In this document: in pieces, positions 7,216 through 16,419 of the stretch
How positions within the stretch are numbered: position 1 is the first letter of the stretch
How the letters are laid out: every line of letters begins with the position of its first letter
From: a virus
DNA length: 58,402 bases
IMG/VR virus record: IMGVR_UViG_3300035701_000037
Location: 1 to 58,402 of that record
Reading direction: 5' to 3' (one strand)
Translations under genes and position numbers: made by a program
Notes under the pieces: model-generated
What the model was told of the DNA's origin: nothing
The model's database searches: none
Seen by the model: the letters and a program-made list of their open reading frames with translations, nothing else

Positions 7216-8328
7216 ATGTGCGGTCTGCAACACGTTGGCCCGTTCCTCCGTGTGGACAAAGCCGAGGGCAAGGCTCCATCCACGCTTCGCAACCACTACC
7301 GCGCTCTTCAGCGGCTGAACACTTGGCTGCTGGGGTTGGGATTGACTGATGGGCAGATCAGTGCGAGCCACCTGGCGGCCTACATCAACGGCTTGCGAGA
7401 GCGCTACCCGCCAGACCAGATCAACAATGAAGTGTCGGCCTTGCGGCTCTATTTCCGGTGGCTGTTCGAGGCGCAGGCCCGCCCGGACAATCCGGCGGCG
7501 GGCCTCCGATTCCTGCGGGCCGATCCAAAGCCGGTCGAGAGCCTGACGCCTCAAGAGGTCCGCAGGCTTCTTTCGTTCCTTGCCCGGGCGCGGGAACTGC
7601 GCTTCGGCACCTACCGGACGGCGGTACTGACGATCTGCCTGATCGATACGGGGCTGCGCTTGGGCGAGGCCCTCCGCCTGTGCTGCGCCGACTTGGACAT
7701 CATAGAGGGGCGGGTCCACGTGATCGCTACGAAGACCCGCACGACCCGGTGGGTGCCGGTCTCGCCGACGCTGCGCCGGCACCTGGGCGGTTATCTGCGG
7801 CGACGGGCTGCGCATCTCGAGCAGCATAGGCTGGCCGACTGCGGCATTCTTTTCATCGGCGAGCACGGGGGACCCTGGACGGTCGCCAATGCCGAGCGAT
7901 CATGCCGCACAGTCGGCCGGCTCGCCGGCCTCAGCCGCCGCGTCTATCCGCACCTTTACCGGCACACGTTCGCCACCCTTTCCCTGCTGGCCGGCGCGCC
8001 GCTCAGCGCCGTGATGTTGCTGGGTGGCTGGCGGAAGCTGGCGACGGTGCAGCGCTACACACACATGTCGGCGCAGCAACTGGCCGACGTGCAGGCGGCA
8101 ACCAGTCCTTTGGGGCAGGCTATCCGCCTGCAATTTGTACTGCCAGAGGAGAAGACCACTACACTGGTGCTGAGATCGAGCAAGAGGGCGAAAGCCCGCC
8201 CGAGCTGGGAGCTAGGCGGGCCATCGCAAACCCGGATAGGGCAACGGGATTATACCCCGGTCCGGGTCGGCAGTCAAGCGCAGATTCGAGATCCGTCCGC
8301 CACCAGGCGGAAAGGGAGGACGAGATGA
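7216..8328 (+). CDS. int: tyrosine recombinase / phage integrase
   Basis: 370 residues from ATG 7216 with ggggag upstream. Residues 10-100 are a SAM-like core-binding domain (LRNHYRALQRLNTWL). The catalytic domain has R148 (DTGLRLGE), K173 (ATKTRT), H246 and R249 (HLYRH), W272 in the second-His position (GGWRK) and nucleophile Y281 (VQRYTHM). It would catalyse site-specific recombination between attP (7000-7044) and the host tRNA-Pro gene. The C-terminal 70 residues after the catalytic Tyr are basic and longer than usual. No arm-binding N-terminal domain is evident. ATGA overlap with the next gene. Confidence 0.93.
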   Translation: MCGLQHVGPFLRVDKAEGKAPSTLRNHYRALQRLNTWLLGLGLTDGQISASHLAAYINGLRERYPPDQINNEVSALRLYFRWLFEAQARPDNPAAGLRFLRADPKPVESLTPQEVRRLLSFLARARELRFGTYRTAVLTICLIDTGLRLGEALRLCCADLDIIEGRVHVIATKTRTTRWVPVSPTLRRHLGGYLRRRAAHLEQHRLADCGILFIGEHGGPWTVANAERSCRTVGRLAGLSRRVYPHLYRHTFATLSLLAGAPLSAVMLLGGWRKLATVQRYTHMSAQQLADVQAATSPLGQAIRLQFVLPEEKTTTLVLRSSKRAKARPSWELGGPSQTRIGQRDYTPVRVGSQAQIRDPSATRRKGRTR

Positions 8329-9431
8329 CTGAAAAGCCTAGCAAACCGGCCGGGGTGACTCTACCGGTCAAATTGAATCAGGCCGTGCAGACCCTGGACC
8401 TGACTCCGGTCGCCGACAAAGTGAATCTGCTCGGCCCGCGGGGAGTTGTCCACGCTGGCACCGGCCTGCGGCTCTGGGCAACGATGGTAACACTATCCCC
8501 GATCCCCGATGACGAGGACGTATATCCGGCTATCGGTCGCCCGGGGAAACTCTCTCTCTCCAAGAAGGGTCTACTGACCCTGTCTTCGTATCGCGGAGTG
8601 GTCTGGAGCGAGGCTCACTCACACGCGCTCAGCGACGCGCCGCCGTGCCAGGCCTGCGTGGAAGTGGCAATTCGGTTGGGCCGACAGGAGCCCCTCTGCT
8701 CGCACAACGTAGGTTTCAAGGCCGTGGCGGCCTGGCTGAGCCCGGCGGGCAACTGGGAGGTCCACTACGGGACCAAATACTGGCTGTGGGACGAGGAGTT
8801 GGCTGAGGTCCAGCGCGTCTACCGCAAACAGATCGCCGAGGGGAAACTGAACGAGGCCCACTTCGATCAGCGAGTCGAGGAGGAGTTTCGGAAGCGTTTC
8901 CGCGATCGGTTGGCGCAAGTGGATACGAAGGCCAAGTTGCGAGTGGTCCGCGAGTTGGGGATAAAGGCCGCCTACACCGCAGCGGAACTGGCCCGGCCAT
9001 TCCTTTGTGTGCGAGTCGAGCCGGATACATCGCCGGAGGAGGTTCGGCGCCGCGGAATGGCGAGCGCGTCGGAGATCTTCGGTGCGAGCCTCACCAGTCT
9101 GCCGGCGCTGCCGGGTGTGGACTTCGCGCGGGCGACGGAGAGCCGGGCCCCCGATGAGGAAGACGAGAATGGCGGCGATGCCGGTCAACCGGAACACGCG
9201 GCCCCTCTCTCCGCTGAGGCCGCCCCAGGACCGGCGCCGCCCGAGCAGCCGGAATTGCCGGCGGAGGGCGGCGAGGCCGTCGTGTGCGAATGCGGCTGCG
9301 GCGAGGTCCTGCCGGATAATATCGTCGCCTACTGCCAGAGCGCCAAGGGTCGCAAGGAGTTCGGCGGCAAGAACCTGTGCTGGGCGAGCCAGGGCCGGAT
9401 GCGCGCGGGCGTGAAGGGTGGCTCGGCATGA
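8325..9431 (+). CDS. probable phage recombination protein (annealing-protein-like) with C-terminal Cys cluster
   Basis: 368 residues; ATG overlaps the integrase stop (ATGA), aaagggagga upstream. The N-terminal half has the pattern of phage single-strand annealing or recombination-associated proteins: GKLSLSKKGLLTLSSYRGVVW, and DTKAKLRVVRELGIKAAYT followed by AELARPFLCVRV. An acidic, Pro-rich linker (about 270-315) leads to a Cys-rich end (CECGCGEVLP, then YC and LCW), a likely zinc site. It directly precedes SbcD/SbcC-like genes, which supports a recombination role. Assignment is by resemblance and context, not by a diagnostic motif. Confidence 0.55.
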   Translation: MTEKPSKPAGVTLPVKLNQAVQTLDLTPVADKVNLLGPRGVVHAGTGLRLWATMVTLSPIPDDEDVYPAIGRPGKLSLSKKGLLTLSSYRGVVWSEAHSHALSDAPPCQACVEVAIRLGRQEPLCSHNVGFKAVAAWLSPAGNWEVHYGTKYWLWDEELAEVQRVYRKQIAEGKLNEAHFDQRVEEEFRKRFRDRLAQVDTKAKLRVVRELGIKAAYTAAELARPFLCVRVEPDTSPEEVRRRGMASASEIFGASLTSLPALPGVDFARATESRAPDEEDENGGDAGQPEHAAPLSAEAAPGPAPPEQPELPAEGGEAVVCECGCGEVLPDNIVAYCQSAKGRKEFGGKNLCWASQGRMRAGVKGGSA

Positions 9432-9610
9432 GCAAGGCATGGTATTGCTCCGCGGGGATTTTGGCCGGTTGCATTTGGGGAGCGCTTCTGTCTAGGCAAT
9501 TTGGCGACAGGGACGTCGAGTTGGCGGTGGCGACCATCGGCCTGCTCTTCGCGGTGTGGAGTGTCGCCGCGTGGTTCGGGGAGCGGGCCGGGAGGAGGGA
9601 CAGGCGGTGA
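9428..9610 (+). CDS. small membrane protein, two hydrophobic segments
   Basis: 60 residues, ATG overlapping the previous stop and ending over the start of the SbcD-like gene. Two hydrophobic stretches (about 7-22, ILAGCIWGALL; and 31-49, VATIGLLFAVWSVAAWF) with a basic C-terminus (ERAGRRDRR). Likely an inner-membrane protein of unknown function. Its tight coupling inside the recombination operon is odd for a membrane protein. Confidence 0.6.
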   Translation: MSKAWYCSAGILAGCIWGALLSRQFGDRDVELAVATIGLLFAVWSVAAWFGERAGRRDRR

Positions 9611-10851
9611 GGATCGCATTTTCGGGCGATTGGCATTTGGGCGCGCAGGGCAGCCGCCTCCATCCCGAGACCGGACTCAATGCGCGGTTAGTGGACCGCG
9701 CGCGTTGCGCGCGCTTTGTCGTCAAAGAGGCGGTGGGGCACGGGGCGGAGATCCTCCTGCATGGCGGCGATGTCTTCGACGGGTGCCGCCCCAGCCCCAG
9801 CGAGGTCCACCTGGCGCGAGATATCATCAGTATGGCGACCAACTCGCGCATCCCGACTCTGCTCCTGCTGGGCAACCATGATGCCCCGCGATCGCCGGCA
9901 GAGAAACACGCGCTCGACCTCGTTGGCGATATGGGGCGGGTCACCATCGTTGATTGGCCCCGCCTGCTCTATTTCCACGAGGTTCAGACTGAGCAGGGAG
10001 ACTCGGCGCTCGAATGCAAGGCGGACCAGGCCGATCTGCAGATTGCTTGTCTCCCTTGGCCTAACAAACAGTTACTGCTGGCCGATGAGGAACACCGGCG
10101 GCTGAGCCCGGGCGATCTCAATCAGGTCGTCTGCGACAAGATGGTGGACATCGCGCGGGGTCTCGCGGCCTCGCGGCTCCCCGGAGTGCCGTCCATTCTG
10201 CTCGGGCATTTCTCCCTCGACATGGCCGAGGCCGGAGGGATGAGCCGGCTCATGGCTCTGGGAGGGGATTGGACGCTCCCGCTGCCGGAGATCCAGGCCT
10301 TGAACTTCGACATGGTATTGCTGGCGCATATCCACAAGCCGCAGGCATGGGGCAGCGACGGCACCGGCGGCCGGCCCGTCATCTACTGCGGCTCGCCCGA
10401 GGCGATGGGATTCGGCGAGGAGGGTGAGGAGAAATCCTTCTGCCTGCTGGAGATCGCGGGCGCGGGAGCGGCGGCCAATGTCGCCTTCGCGCGCGTCCCG
10501 ACTCCTCACACCCGGTTCGTGACGATTGAGATCAAGGCACCGCCAGTCGAACTTTTCACCGAGGAGATCGGAGGCGCATGCATCCGCGTCCGCCTGGCCG
10601 AGGCGATGGCACACGAGGCGGGAGCGATCGCCAAGACACTGCAGGAGGCTGGAGCCAATGAGGTGCGGATCGAAGTGGTGCGCGCGGAAGCCGGCCTGCA
10701 TCGGGCCAGCCAGGTATCTGAGCAGATGGCCGCCGCGGAGGCGATCGAGGCGTGGCTTAAAGAACGGCCGGACCTCGAACCACTGACGGCGGACGTGCTG
10801 GCGGAAGCCCAGGCCGTCGAGACCGCGCTCGGGAAGGGCGGTGGATCATGA
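9607..10851 (+). CDS. SbcD/Mre11-like metallophosphoesterase nuclease subunit
   Basis: 414 residues, GTG start in a GTGA overlap. Calcineurin-like phosphoesterase motifs in order: D8-H10 (GDWHLG), GGDVFD at 53-58, GNHD at 89-92 and AHIHKP near 237. This matches Mre11/SbcD, the Mn-dependent nuclease that processes DNA ends with a Rad50/SbcC ATPase partner. The partner is encoded by the next gene with a four-base overlap. The C-terminal part (270-414) is a capping and partner-binding region. Slightly shorter than typical E. coli-type SbcD in its C-terminal domain order, but complete. Confidence 0.9.
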   Translation: MRIAFSGDWHLGAQGSRLHPETGLNARLVDRARCARFVVKEAVGHGAEILLHGGDVFDGCRPSPSEVHLARDIISMATNSRIPTLLLLGNHDAPRSPAEKHALDLVGDMGRVTIVDWPRLLYFHEVQTEQGDSALECKADQADLQIACLPWPNKQLLLADEEHRRLSPGDLNQVVCDKMVDIARGLAASRLPGVPSILLGHFSLDMAEAGGMSRLMALGGDWTLPLPEIQALNFDMVLLAHIHKPQAWGSDGTGGRPVIYCGSPEAMGFGEEGEEKSFCLLEIAGAGAAANVAFARVPTPHTRFVTIEIKAPPVELFTEEIGGACIRVRLAEAMAHEAGAIAKTLQEAGANEVRIEVVRAEAGLHRASQVSEQMAAAEAIEAWLKERPDLEPLTADVLAEAQAVETALGKGGGS

Positions 10852-13166
10852 CGCCCCGGAGGTTGGTGATCTTCAACTTTCTGAGTTACGAGGGAGACCA
10901 CGCGATCGAGCTTGAGGGCATCAATCTGGCCGTCCTCAGCGGCCAGAACGGGGCGGGCAAATCGAGTTTGATTGATGGGGTGCGGTTTGCGCTGTTCGGA
11001 TACGCGCGAGCCGACCTCGACGGCATGATCACGCAAGGCGAGCAGGCCTGTCGGGTAGAGTTCACCTTCGCCCTGGGCAATGAGATTTACATGGTCTCTC
11101 GCCAGCGGAACCGTAAGGGCGGGGGCACCACCCTACTGTCATTTCAACTCCTCGATCCCGCCGGCGCTATAGTGCTCGATGGGAAGACGGCGACGGAGAC
11201 CCAGGCCAAGATCGAGGGCGTCCTGGGCATGAATGATGAGCTGTTCTGCACCACGGCATGTGCGAACCAGGGGAACGCGGCCGCATTCAGCCAATCGAAG
11301 CCAGCCGAGCGCAAGCAGGTCCTCGCCGAAATCCTGAACCTAGAGGCGTGGGAACGGCGGGCCGAACGTGGCCGCCAGATCCACCGTGATCTGACCAATC
11401 AGACAGAGGCCGGCCGGGCGCGGCTTTCAGAACTGCTCGAGCAAGCGAATCAGATCGAAATCATCGCCGCCGAGATCGCGCGGCTGCTGGCAGACCAGCG
11501 GCAGCGCGAGGAGGCTATCGCCGCAAAGGAATCAGAACTCGCCGAAGCACAGGAGGCGCGGGCGAACATTCTCCGCGACCAAGAAGCCGACCGCGCCCGG
11601 CGGGCCGATCTGGCGGACGTAGAGAAGCGGCTCGCGACTCTCGACAAGGCGATCGCCGAGGCCGAAAGCCGGGCGAAGGGACTGCGGCAGGCCGCCGCCA
11701 GCAAGCCAAAACTCCTCGCGGAGTTGCGCCTGGCCGAAGAAGCGCAGACCGCCGCCCAGGAGATGGAGGCCAAGCGGCAGGAATCGATCGAATTGAAGCA
11801 TGAGGCCGATCTGGCACAGCAGAGATATGATGCCATGGTCCAGCAGCACAGAGTGGCTGTGGCGGCTGCAAACGAACGCATCACGCGGCTGCGGACAATG
11901 CACGAGCATGAGATCAGAGCTGCGGAGGACCGAATTGTGCTCTTGACAAAGCAGGCCGAGGTCCTCGATCGGGTGCCGTGTACGAGACTGCCGGATATAG
12001 GCATAGGCGAGGATGGCGCTGCTGCAGTTGAGGCCATTGCCGACCACTTCATGGAGACGCCGTGCCCGCTACTGGCCCAGGCCCGCACCGCGTCGGAGGA
12101 TCTGCCCGCCCTCAAAAACGACCTGAAGACCCTTCGGGAGCGGCAGTCCTGGGCCCAGGATGAGGCCGATCTCAAGGTGCTGGTCGGCGAACAACCAGGC
12201 GCGAAAGAGAACGCAGCTCTCGCCGAGATCCTCCGCCGGATGAAAGCACTTGGCTATGATTCGCAGGCCCACAATGAACTAAAGGCCAAGGGGGCTGGCG
12301 CTGTGAAGGTGCGGGATGCACTCAGCGGGGCTGAGCGTGCGGAGGCGCAAGCCCTTGAGGTCGAGACCGGCCTGGCCGGCCGGAAGGTCGAGCGGGACGA
12401 TCTCGACGCAACCCGGGGCATCCTGGCGCAAGAGTTGGGCGCACCCCGGCAGTGGGATGCGCTACTGGCGGCGGCCGGCAGGCAAATCGAGGCCGTCCAG
12501 ACGGCCCTCGGCGGGTTCCAGCAATCCCTGCGCATACTCGAGCAGCAGCGCGGCGGGTCGGACTTGCAATTGAGGCAGGCCAAGCGGGCAAAGGAAGACG
12601 CGAAGAAGCTCGCGGACGAGTTGTCCGGATCGGAGCGGCGATTGCTGGCCCTCAAAATCCTGGTCGAGGCTTGCAGCAAAGCCGGAGTGCCAGCATTGCT
12701 CATCGAGCGGGCGGTCCCGGACCTCGAGGCCGCCGCAAATGGGGTCCTGGAGGTGCTCAGCGATGGCCAGATGAGCCTGCGCCTGGAGACCTTGCGCGAG
12801 ACCCAGGAGGGCAGGCTCAAGGAGACACTCGAGCTGATGATCGCCACCCAGCGGGGCGAGCGACCATACGAAAGTTACAGCGGGGGAGAGGCCATGCGCG
12901 TGGACATGGCCATCCGCATCGGGCTTTCGACATTGCTGGCGCACAGGGCAGGGGCGCGCTGCGAGCTGCTGGTTCTCGACGAGACGGCAGCCCCCCTGGA
13001 TGCTGAGGGGCGAGCGCTTTTCGCCGAGGGTCTGCAGCGCATCGCCGGCCGGTTCGGATGCATCCTGGTCGTGACCCACGTGGAGGAATTCAAAGACCTG
13101 TTCCCATGCCGCATCGAGGTCACGAAGGACGAGGCTGGCAGCCACGCGGAGGTAATAGCGGCATGA
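10848..13166 (+). CDS. SbcC/Rad50-like SMC ATPase
   Basis: 772 residues. Walker A GQNGAGKSS (32-40), a long Glu/Arg/Ala coiled-coil middle (about 170-370 and 420-660), ABC signature SGGE (678-681), Walker B ELLVLDE (706-712) and a downstream VVTHVEEF switch. This is the ATPase half of a Mre11-Rad50/SbcCD pair with the gene before it. The hook region lacks a simple CxxC: cysteines at 378 (VPCT) and 406 (TPCP) flank a 27-residue loop. Many SbcC proteins keep a single CxxC here, so the hook is non-canonical. Much shorter coiled coil than cellular SbcC, as is common in phages. Confidence 0.9.
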   Translation: MTPRRLVIFNFLSYEGDHAIELEGINLAVLSGQNGAGKSSLIDGVRFALFGYARADLDGMITQGEQACRVEFTFALGNEIYMVSRQRNRKGGGTTLLSFQLLDPAGAIVLDGKTATETQAKIEGVLGMNDELFCTTACANQGNAAAFSQSKPAERKQVLAEILNLEAWERRAERGRQIHRDLTNQTEAGRARLSELLEQANQIEIIAAEIARLLADQRQREEAIAAKESELAEAQEARANILRDQEADRARRADLADVEKRLATLDKAIAEAESRAKGLRQAAASKPKLLAELRLAEEAQTAAQEMEAKRQESIELKHEADLAQQRYDAMVQQHRVAVAAANERITRLRTMHEHEIRAAEDRIVLLTKQAEVLDRVPCTRLPDIGIGEDGAAAVEAIADHFMETPCPLLAQARTASEDLPALKNDLKTLRERQSWAQDEADLKVLVGEQPGAKENAALAEILRRMKALGYDSQAHNELKAKGAGAVKVRDALSGAERAEAQALEVETGLAGRKVERDDLDATRGILAQELGAPRQWDALLAAAGRQIEAVQTALGGFQQSLRILEQQRGGSDLQLRQAKRAKEDAKKLADELSGSERRLLALKILVEACSKAGVPALLIERAVPDLEAAANGVLEVLSDGQMSLRLETLRETQEGRLKETLELMIATQRGERPYESYSGGEAMRVDMAIRIGLSTLLAHRAGARCELLVLDETAAPLDAEGRALFAEGLQRIAGRFGCILVVTHVEEFKDLFPCRIEVTKDEAGSHAEVIAA

Positions 13167-13456
13167 TCACCGTGATCTGCAAGAGGATTGCGGACCTACC
13201 TCAGGCCTCAGTGGCCTCGGGCAGGGAAACTTGTGCGCGGTGCGGCGCACCGGTCTCGGTTCACAATGTGCTGACCCACGATCGCGCGGTCTGCGACCAC
13301 TGCGCCCCGCATGTCCTACCGCTGGGGGCGAAGACAATCTCGCCACCCGAGCAGCAGGCAGAACTGACCAGGCACGGCTTAACCAACCGAGAAGTGCACA
13401 GGCTGCTAGGGCGTTATCGCAGAGACATTGAGGCCGCGATCAGGAGGCGGAATTGA
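13163..13456 (+). CDS. zinc-ribbon protein
   Basis: 97 residues, ATG overlapping the SbcC-like stop. One four-Cys zinc site, CARC (about residue 25) and CDHC (about 45), followed by a helical basic tail (GRYRRDIEAAIRRR) with a helix-turn-helix-like LTNREVHRLLG. May bind nucleic acid or a partner of the recombination complex. No named family recognised. Confidence 0.65.
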   Translation: MITVICKRIADLPQASVASGRETCARCGAPVSVHNVLTHDRAVCDHCAPHVLPLGAKTISPPEQQAELTRHGLTNREVHRLLGRYRRDIEAAIRRRN

Positions 13457-13698
13457 TGGCCACCCTGGAACCGATCTGCGCCAAGTGCCGGCGGACGATG
13501 GTCTGCGTGAAGAACAACTTCCTGGTCGCCGATCCTGAAAGCGGACCTTTCCCGAGCACTTTCTGGTATGGCGACAAGTGGGAGTGCCCGGACTGCGGCG
13601 CCGAGATTGTCGTTGGTTTCGGCGGGCCGCTGTCGCGTCCCACGTTGGAGCCGGACGAGCAGCCGCTGGTCTTTGAGTACAAAGGCAGAGAAGCATGA
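13456..13698 (+). CDS. small zinc-ribbon protein
   Basis: 80 residues. ATG 13456 overlaps the previous stop; a TTG one codon earlier is also in frame. Two Cys pairs, CAKC (residues 8-11) and CPDC (about 48-51), frame a compact beta-ribbon, like small phage proteins of the rubredoxin/zinc-ribbon type. Function unknown. Third in a run of tightly coupled small genes. Confidence 0.65.
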   Translation: MATLEPICAKCRRTMVCVKNNFLVADPESGPFPSTFWYGDKWECPDCGAEIVVGFGGPLSRPTLEPDEQPLVFEYKGREA

Positions 13699-13745
13699 TC
13701 GCGGAGTGCGAGGAGCTGGCAAGTCAGTTGAGCCGCGGGAAGTGA
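13695..13745 (+). CDS. possible 16-codon mini-gene
   Basis: ATG in an ATGA overlap with the previous stop; reads MIAECEELASQLSRGK and ends in a GTGA overlap with the next candidate start at 13742. It has perfect coupling at both ends but no other support; it may be only a translational bridge between 13456-13698 and the gene that follows. Confidence 0.25.
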   Translation: MIAECEELASQLSRGK

Positions 13746-14311
13746 CCAAGCAGGCCTGCTGGTGGATGAGGACCATCGGCTACGACGAGTATGAATGCGA
13801 ACTATCCGGCGTGAGTGTAGATGAGGACTGTGGGGCGAGCGGCGAGGGCACCTGCATACCCAGGATCGCGCTTCACCGGCGGCGCGGGATGCCGACGACC
13901 CCTATCTCAGGGAGGATGATGGAGATGGCAGTTGAGCAGACAGAAGCCAAGATCGCAGAGAAAGTGGAGATCGGCGCGTTGCCGATCGAGGCGGCAGCCG
14001 ATCGAGAGATCGAGGCCCTGGTTGCCAAGGGGCGCGCGGAATTGATAGCCAGGAAACGCTGGCGCCGCAGGGTCCCGATCCTGCAGCGGAAGCGCGATGC
14101 CTTGCTGAGCAAAATCGCGGCGCTAACACAGGACGCGGAGGCGATGAACCAGTCCATCCAGGCCATCAAGGACGGCAAGGGCCTGGCGGCCGGCCCTGGC
14201 CCCCTGCCTGGGCGCCCGGGCGGGAGCATGAGCCCGGAGAGGCGCGCAAAGATCAGCGCCGGGCGCCGCCGCGCCCTGGCGCGCAAGAAACGAGAGGCGA
14301 AAGAACAGTGA
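13742..14311 (+). CDS. unknown helical protein with Cys-rich N-terminus; start uncertain
   Basis: 189 residues if read from GTG 13742; ATG 13766 and ATG 13925 (ggagg nine bases upstream) are alternatives in the same frame. The first 40 residues hold four Cys (CWW, YEC, DEDC, GTC). The part from 13925 is a charged helical coiled coil (RRVPILQRKRDALLSKIAAL) ending in a Gly/Pro linker and a basic RRAKISAGRRRALARKKR tail that could bind DNA. The strong ribosome site at 13911 suggests that at least the shorter form is made. Family unknown. Confidence 0.55.
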   Translation: MTKQACWWMRTIGYDEYECELSGVSVDEDCGASGEGTCIPRIALHRRRGMPTTPISGRMMEMAVEQTEAKIAEKVEIGALPIEAAADREIEALVAKGRAELIARKRWRRRVPILQRKRDALLSKIAALTQDAEAMNQSIQAIKDGKGLAAGPGPLPGRPGGSMSPERRAKISAGRRRALARKKREAKEQ

Positions 14312-14332
14312 CCATTGGCGGGCGGTGGAGTC

Positions 14333-14491
14333 ATGAGTGCGCTTCTCAGGATTGGGAGCGCTTCGCTCAGGAGGCTTTCTCCCCCCTTCGGCCTCCTCCG
14401 GTCCGGCGGGTCCACCACGGCGCGGCAGACGCCAGGCTCTGCCGGCCGGCCCGCCCGCCTTTATCTCACGATTTCAAGGAGGTCTTTATGA
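14333..14491 (+). CDS. possible 52-codon leader ORF upstream of parB-like gene
   Basis: ATG 14333 to TGA 14489-14491, the stop overlapping the ATG of the ParB-like gene (ATGA). Ser/Arg/Leu-rich with no recognised motif. Weak ribosome site (ggtggag) very close to the ATG. The region also contains the inverted repeat aggaggc/gcctcct (14369-14375, 14391-14397). It may be a coupled leader or just an untranslated leader of the next gene. Confidence 0.3.
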   Translation: MSALLRIGSASLRRLSPPFGLLRSGGSTTARQTPGSAGRPARLYLTISRRSL

Positions 14492-16416
14492 GGGCTGCTA
14501 TAGCATCTGATGTGAAGGCTGAGTTTCTTACGCTGCCGCTGGCCGCTCTGCAGGAATCGCCCACGAACCCGAGGAGCCACGTGGACCAGGCGGCGCTCAA
14601 GGAATTGATCGAGAGCATCAAAGCCCAGGGCGTACTCGTCCCTCTGCTGGTGCGGGCCACGGACAGAGTGGGGCTCCAGAAGGACGGCCGCGATGGCCGG
14701 TTGTATGAAGTTGTCTGCGGCTCGCGCCGCCACACCGCTGCAAAGGCGGTGGGACTCGAGGGGGTCCCGGTCCGCGTCTGCAATTTCACCGACGAGCAGG
14801 TGATGGAAGTGCAGATTATCGAGAACCTGCAGCGGCAGGACGTCCACCCGCTCGACGAAGCCCAGGGCTACTTGCGCCTGATGAAAAGCGGCCGGTACGA
14901 TGCGACCGGCCTGGCGGCGAAGGTCGGGCGATCGGAGACCTACATCCATCGGCGTCTGAAACTCTGTGCGCTGATCGAGCCGGCGCAGAAGGCGCTCTGG
15001 GCAGATAAGATCAATGTCGCCCAGGCCGAGTTGATCGCCCGGTTGCAGGCCGGCGATCAGAAGAAGGTCCTCGACTTCGCGACCACGCGGACCAACTGCA
15101 CCACTGCGGTACTGGAGCAATGGATTGCCTCGAATGTGCTCCTGCGCCTGCGCGAGGCGCCGTTTGACAAGGCGGATGGCGGCTCCCCCGGTGCGAAGCC
15201 CGGGGCGTGCAACGAATGTCCGAAAAGAACGAGCGCGGCGCCCCTACTTTTCCCCGAGGTGGGGCGCGATGATCGCTGCACCGACCCGGGCTGCTGGCAG
15301 GCGAAGATCGAGGCGCACATCGGCAGGATCACCAGCGAGGACGACGCCGGCAGGCCCAAGGTCCTGCGGCTCTCCGGAGACTACGAGTATGCCAAGCAGA
15401 CGCCGGATGGGGTTCTCGGCAACGATAAGTGGCGGGTAATTTCGCGCAAGGCCGATGCCTGCGAGCACGCCACGAAGGGCATCATCGTCAAGGGCTACAA
15501 CCTGGGCAAGCTGATCACTGTCTGCGCCGAGCCGACCTGCAAGGTTCACCACCGCGGGGGCGGCGGGTATCAGCGCAGCCCGGCGGAACTCGCGGCCGAG
15601 AAGAAACGCAAATTACAGACGCGGATTGACGCGGAGGTGGAGAACCGGATTCGCGCGGCCATCGCCGAGAATGCGGGCGACCGGATGACGGTTCAGCACA
15701 TCCTCCTGTGGGGTCAGAGTATCGCGGCGGGTCTGCCCTACGACGCGGCAAAGCGGTTGTGCGAACGCCACGAACTCAAACCGTTGAAGACGAAATGGGG
15801 TGGCGCCGACCACGGTGGCGCTCTGGCGAACCGGCTGGATGCGTTGCATGAGAAACTGCCGAGCGCCGTGACCGAGATGGCGCTCGCGACGATGAGCGCC
15901 GACCACTTGAGAGAGGCCGCGGCGGAATGGGACATCGAGCCTGCCGAGATCCGCAACGCCGTTACCGCGGAACTGACTCCCAAGCCGAAACCGGAAGCCA
16001 AGGCGAAAGCGAAGTCGAAAAGCAGGGGCTGGGGCGCATCCGCCCCGGAATCTGCCCGGTCACGGCAGCGGACAAAGAAGAAGGCCAAAGCCGAGCCCGC
16101 ATGCGTCAAGTGCGGCTGCACGGAAGCCAATGCCTGCATGGACGTGAGGACTGGGGCGCCCTGTGGTTGGGTGCCGGCAGATCAAATCCCCGAAGGGATG
16201 GAAGGCCCTCTATGTTCGGCCTGCCTGGTGGCGGCGCGAGAGCGAACAAAGCGCGATCGGAAGAAGCCGAAACCGAAGGCGAAACCGACCTGGGAATGGC
16301 CAGCCGGCAAAGCGACCGCCAAGTCCGCCCGCAAGAAAGCGGGAAAGAAACAGGCAGCGCCGGCGCCCGACAATGGCGACAACCGAGGCTCGACAGAGCC
16401 CGGAAAGGAGCGATAG
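14488..16416 (+). CDS. ParB/Srx-domain protein with C-terminal zinc finger
   Basis: 642 residues from ATG 14488, with a textbook aaggagg six bases upstream. N-terminal ParB-like nuclease domain: PNTPRSHVD-type approach, a GVLVPLLVR strand, VCGSRRHTAAKAV and IENLQRQDVHPLDEA (about 20-135). An HTH (AAKVGRSETYIHRRL) follows. A Cys-rich middle (ACNECPKR, CTDPGCW) comes before a Lys-rich linker and a C-terminal zinc site (CVKCGCTEANAC...CGW...CSACL). Phage proteins of this architecture are common but not shown to partition DNA; they may bind DNA or regulate replication. ParB-type CTP binding is possible from the box motif. Confidence 0.8.
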   Translation: MRAAIASDVKAEFLTLPLAALQESPTNPRSHVDQAALKELIESIKAQGVLVPLLVRATDRVGLQKDGRDGRLYEVVCGSRRHTAAKAVGLEGVPVRVCNFTDEQVMEVQIIENLQRQDVHPLDEAQGYLRLMKSGRYDATGLAAKVGRSETYIHRRLKLCALIEPAQKALWADKINVAQAELIARLQAGDQKKVLDFATTRTNCTTAVLEQWIASNVLLRLREAPFDKADGGSPGAKPGACNECPKRTSAAPLLFPEVGRDDRCTDPGCWQAKIEAHIGRITSEDDAGRPKVLRLSGDYEYAKQTPDGVLGNDKWRVISRKADACEHATKGIIVKGYNLGKLITVCAEPTCKVHHRGGGGYQRSPAELAAEKKRKLQTRIDAEVENRIRAAIAENAGDRMTVQHILLWGQSIAAGLPYDAAKRLCERHELKPLKTKWGGADHGGALANRLDALHEKLPSAVTEMALATMSADHLREAAAEWDIEPAEIRNAVTAELTPKPKPEAKAKAKSKSRGWGASAPESARSRQRTKKKAKAEPACVKCGCTEANACMDVRTGAPCGWVPADQIPEGMEGPLCSACLVAARERTKRDRKKPKPKAKPTWEWPAGKATAKSARKKAGKKQAAPAPDNGDNRGSTEPGKER

Positions 16417-16419
16417 GAA

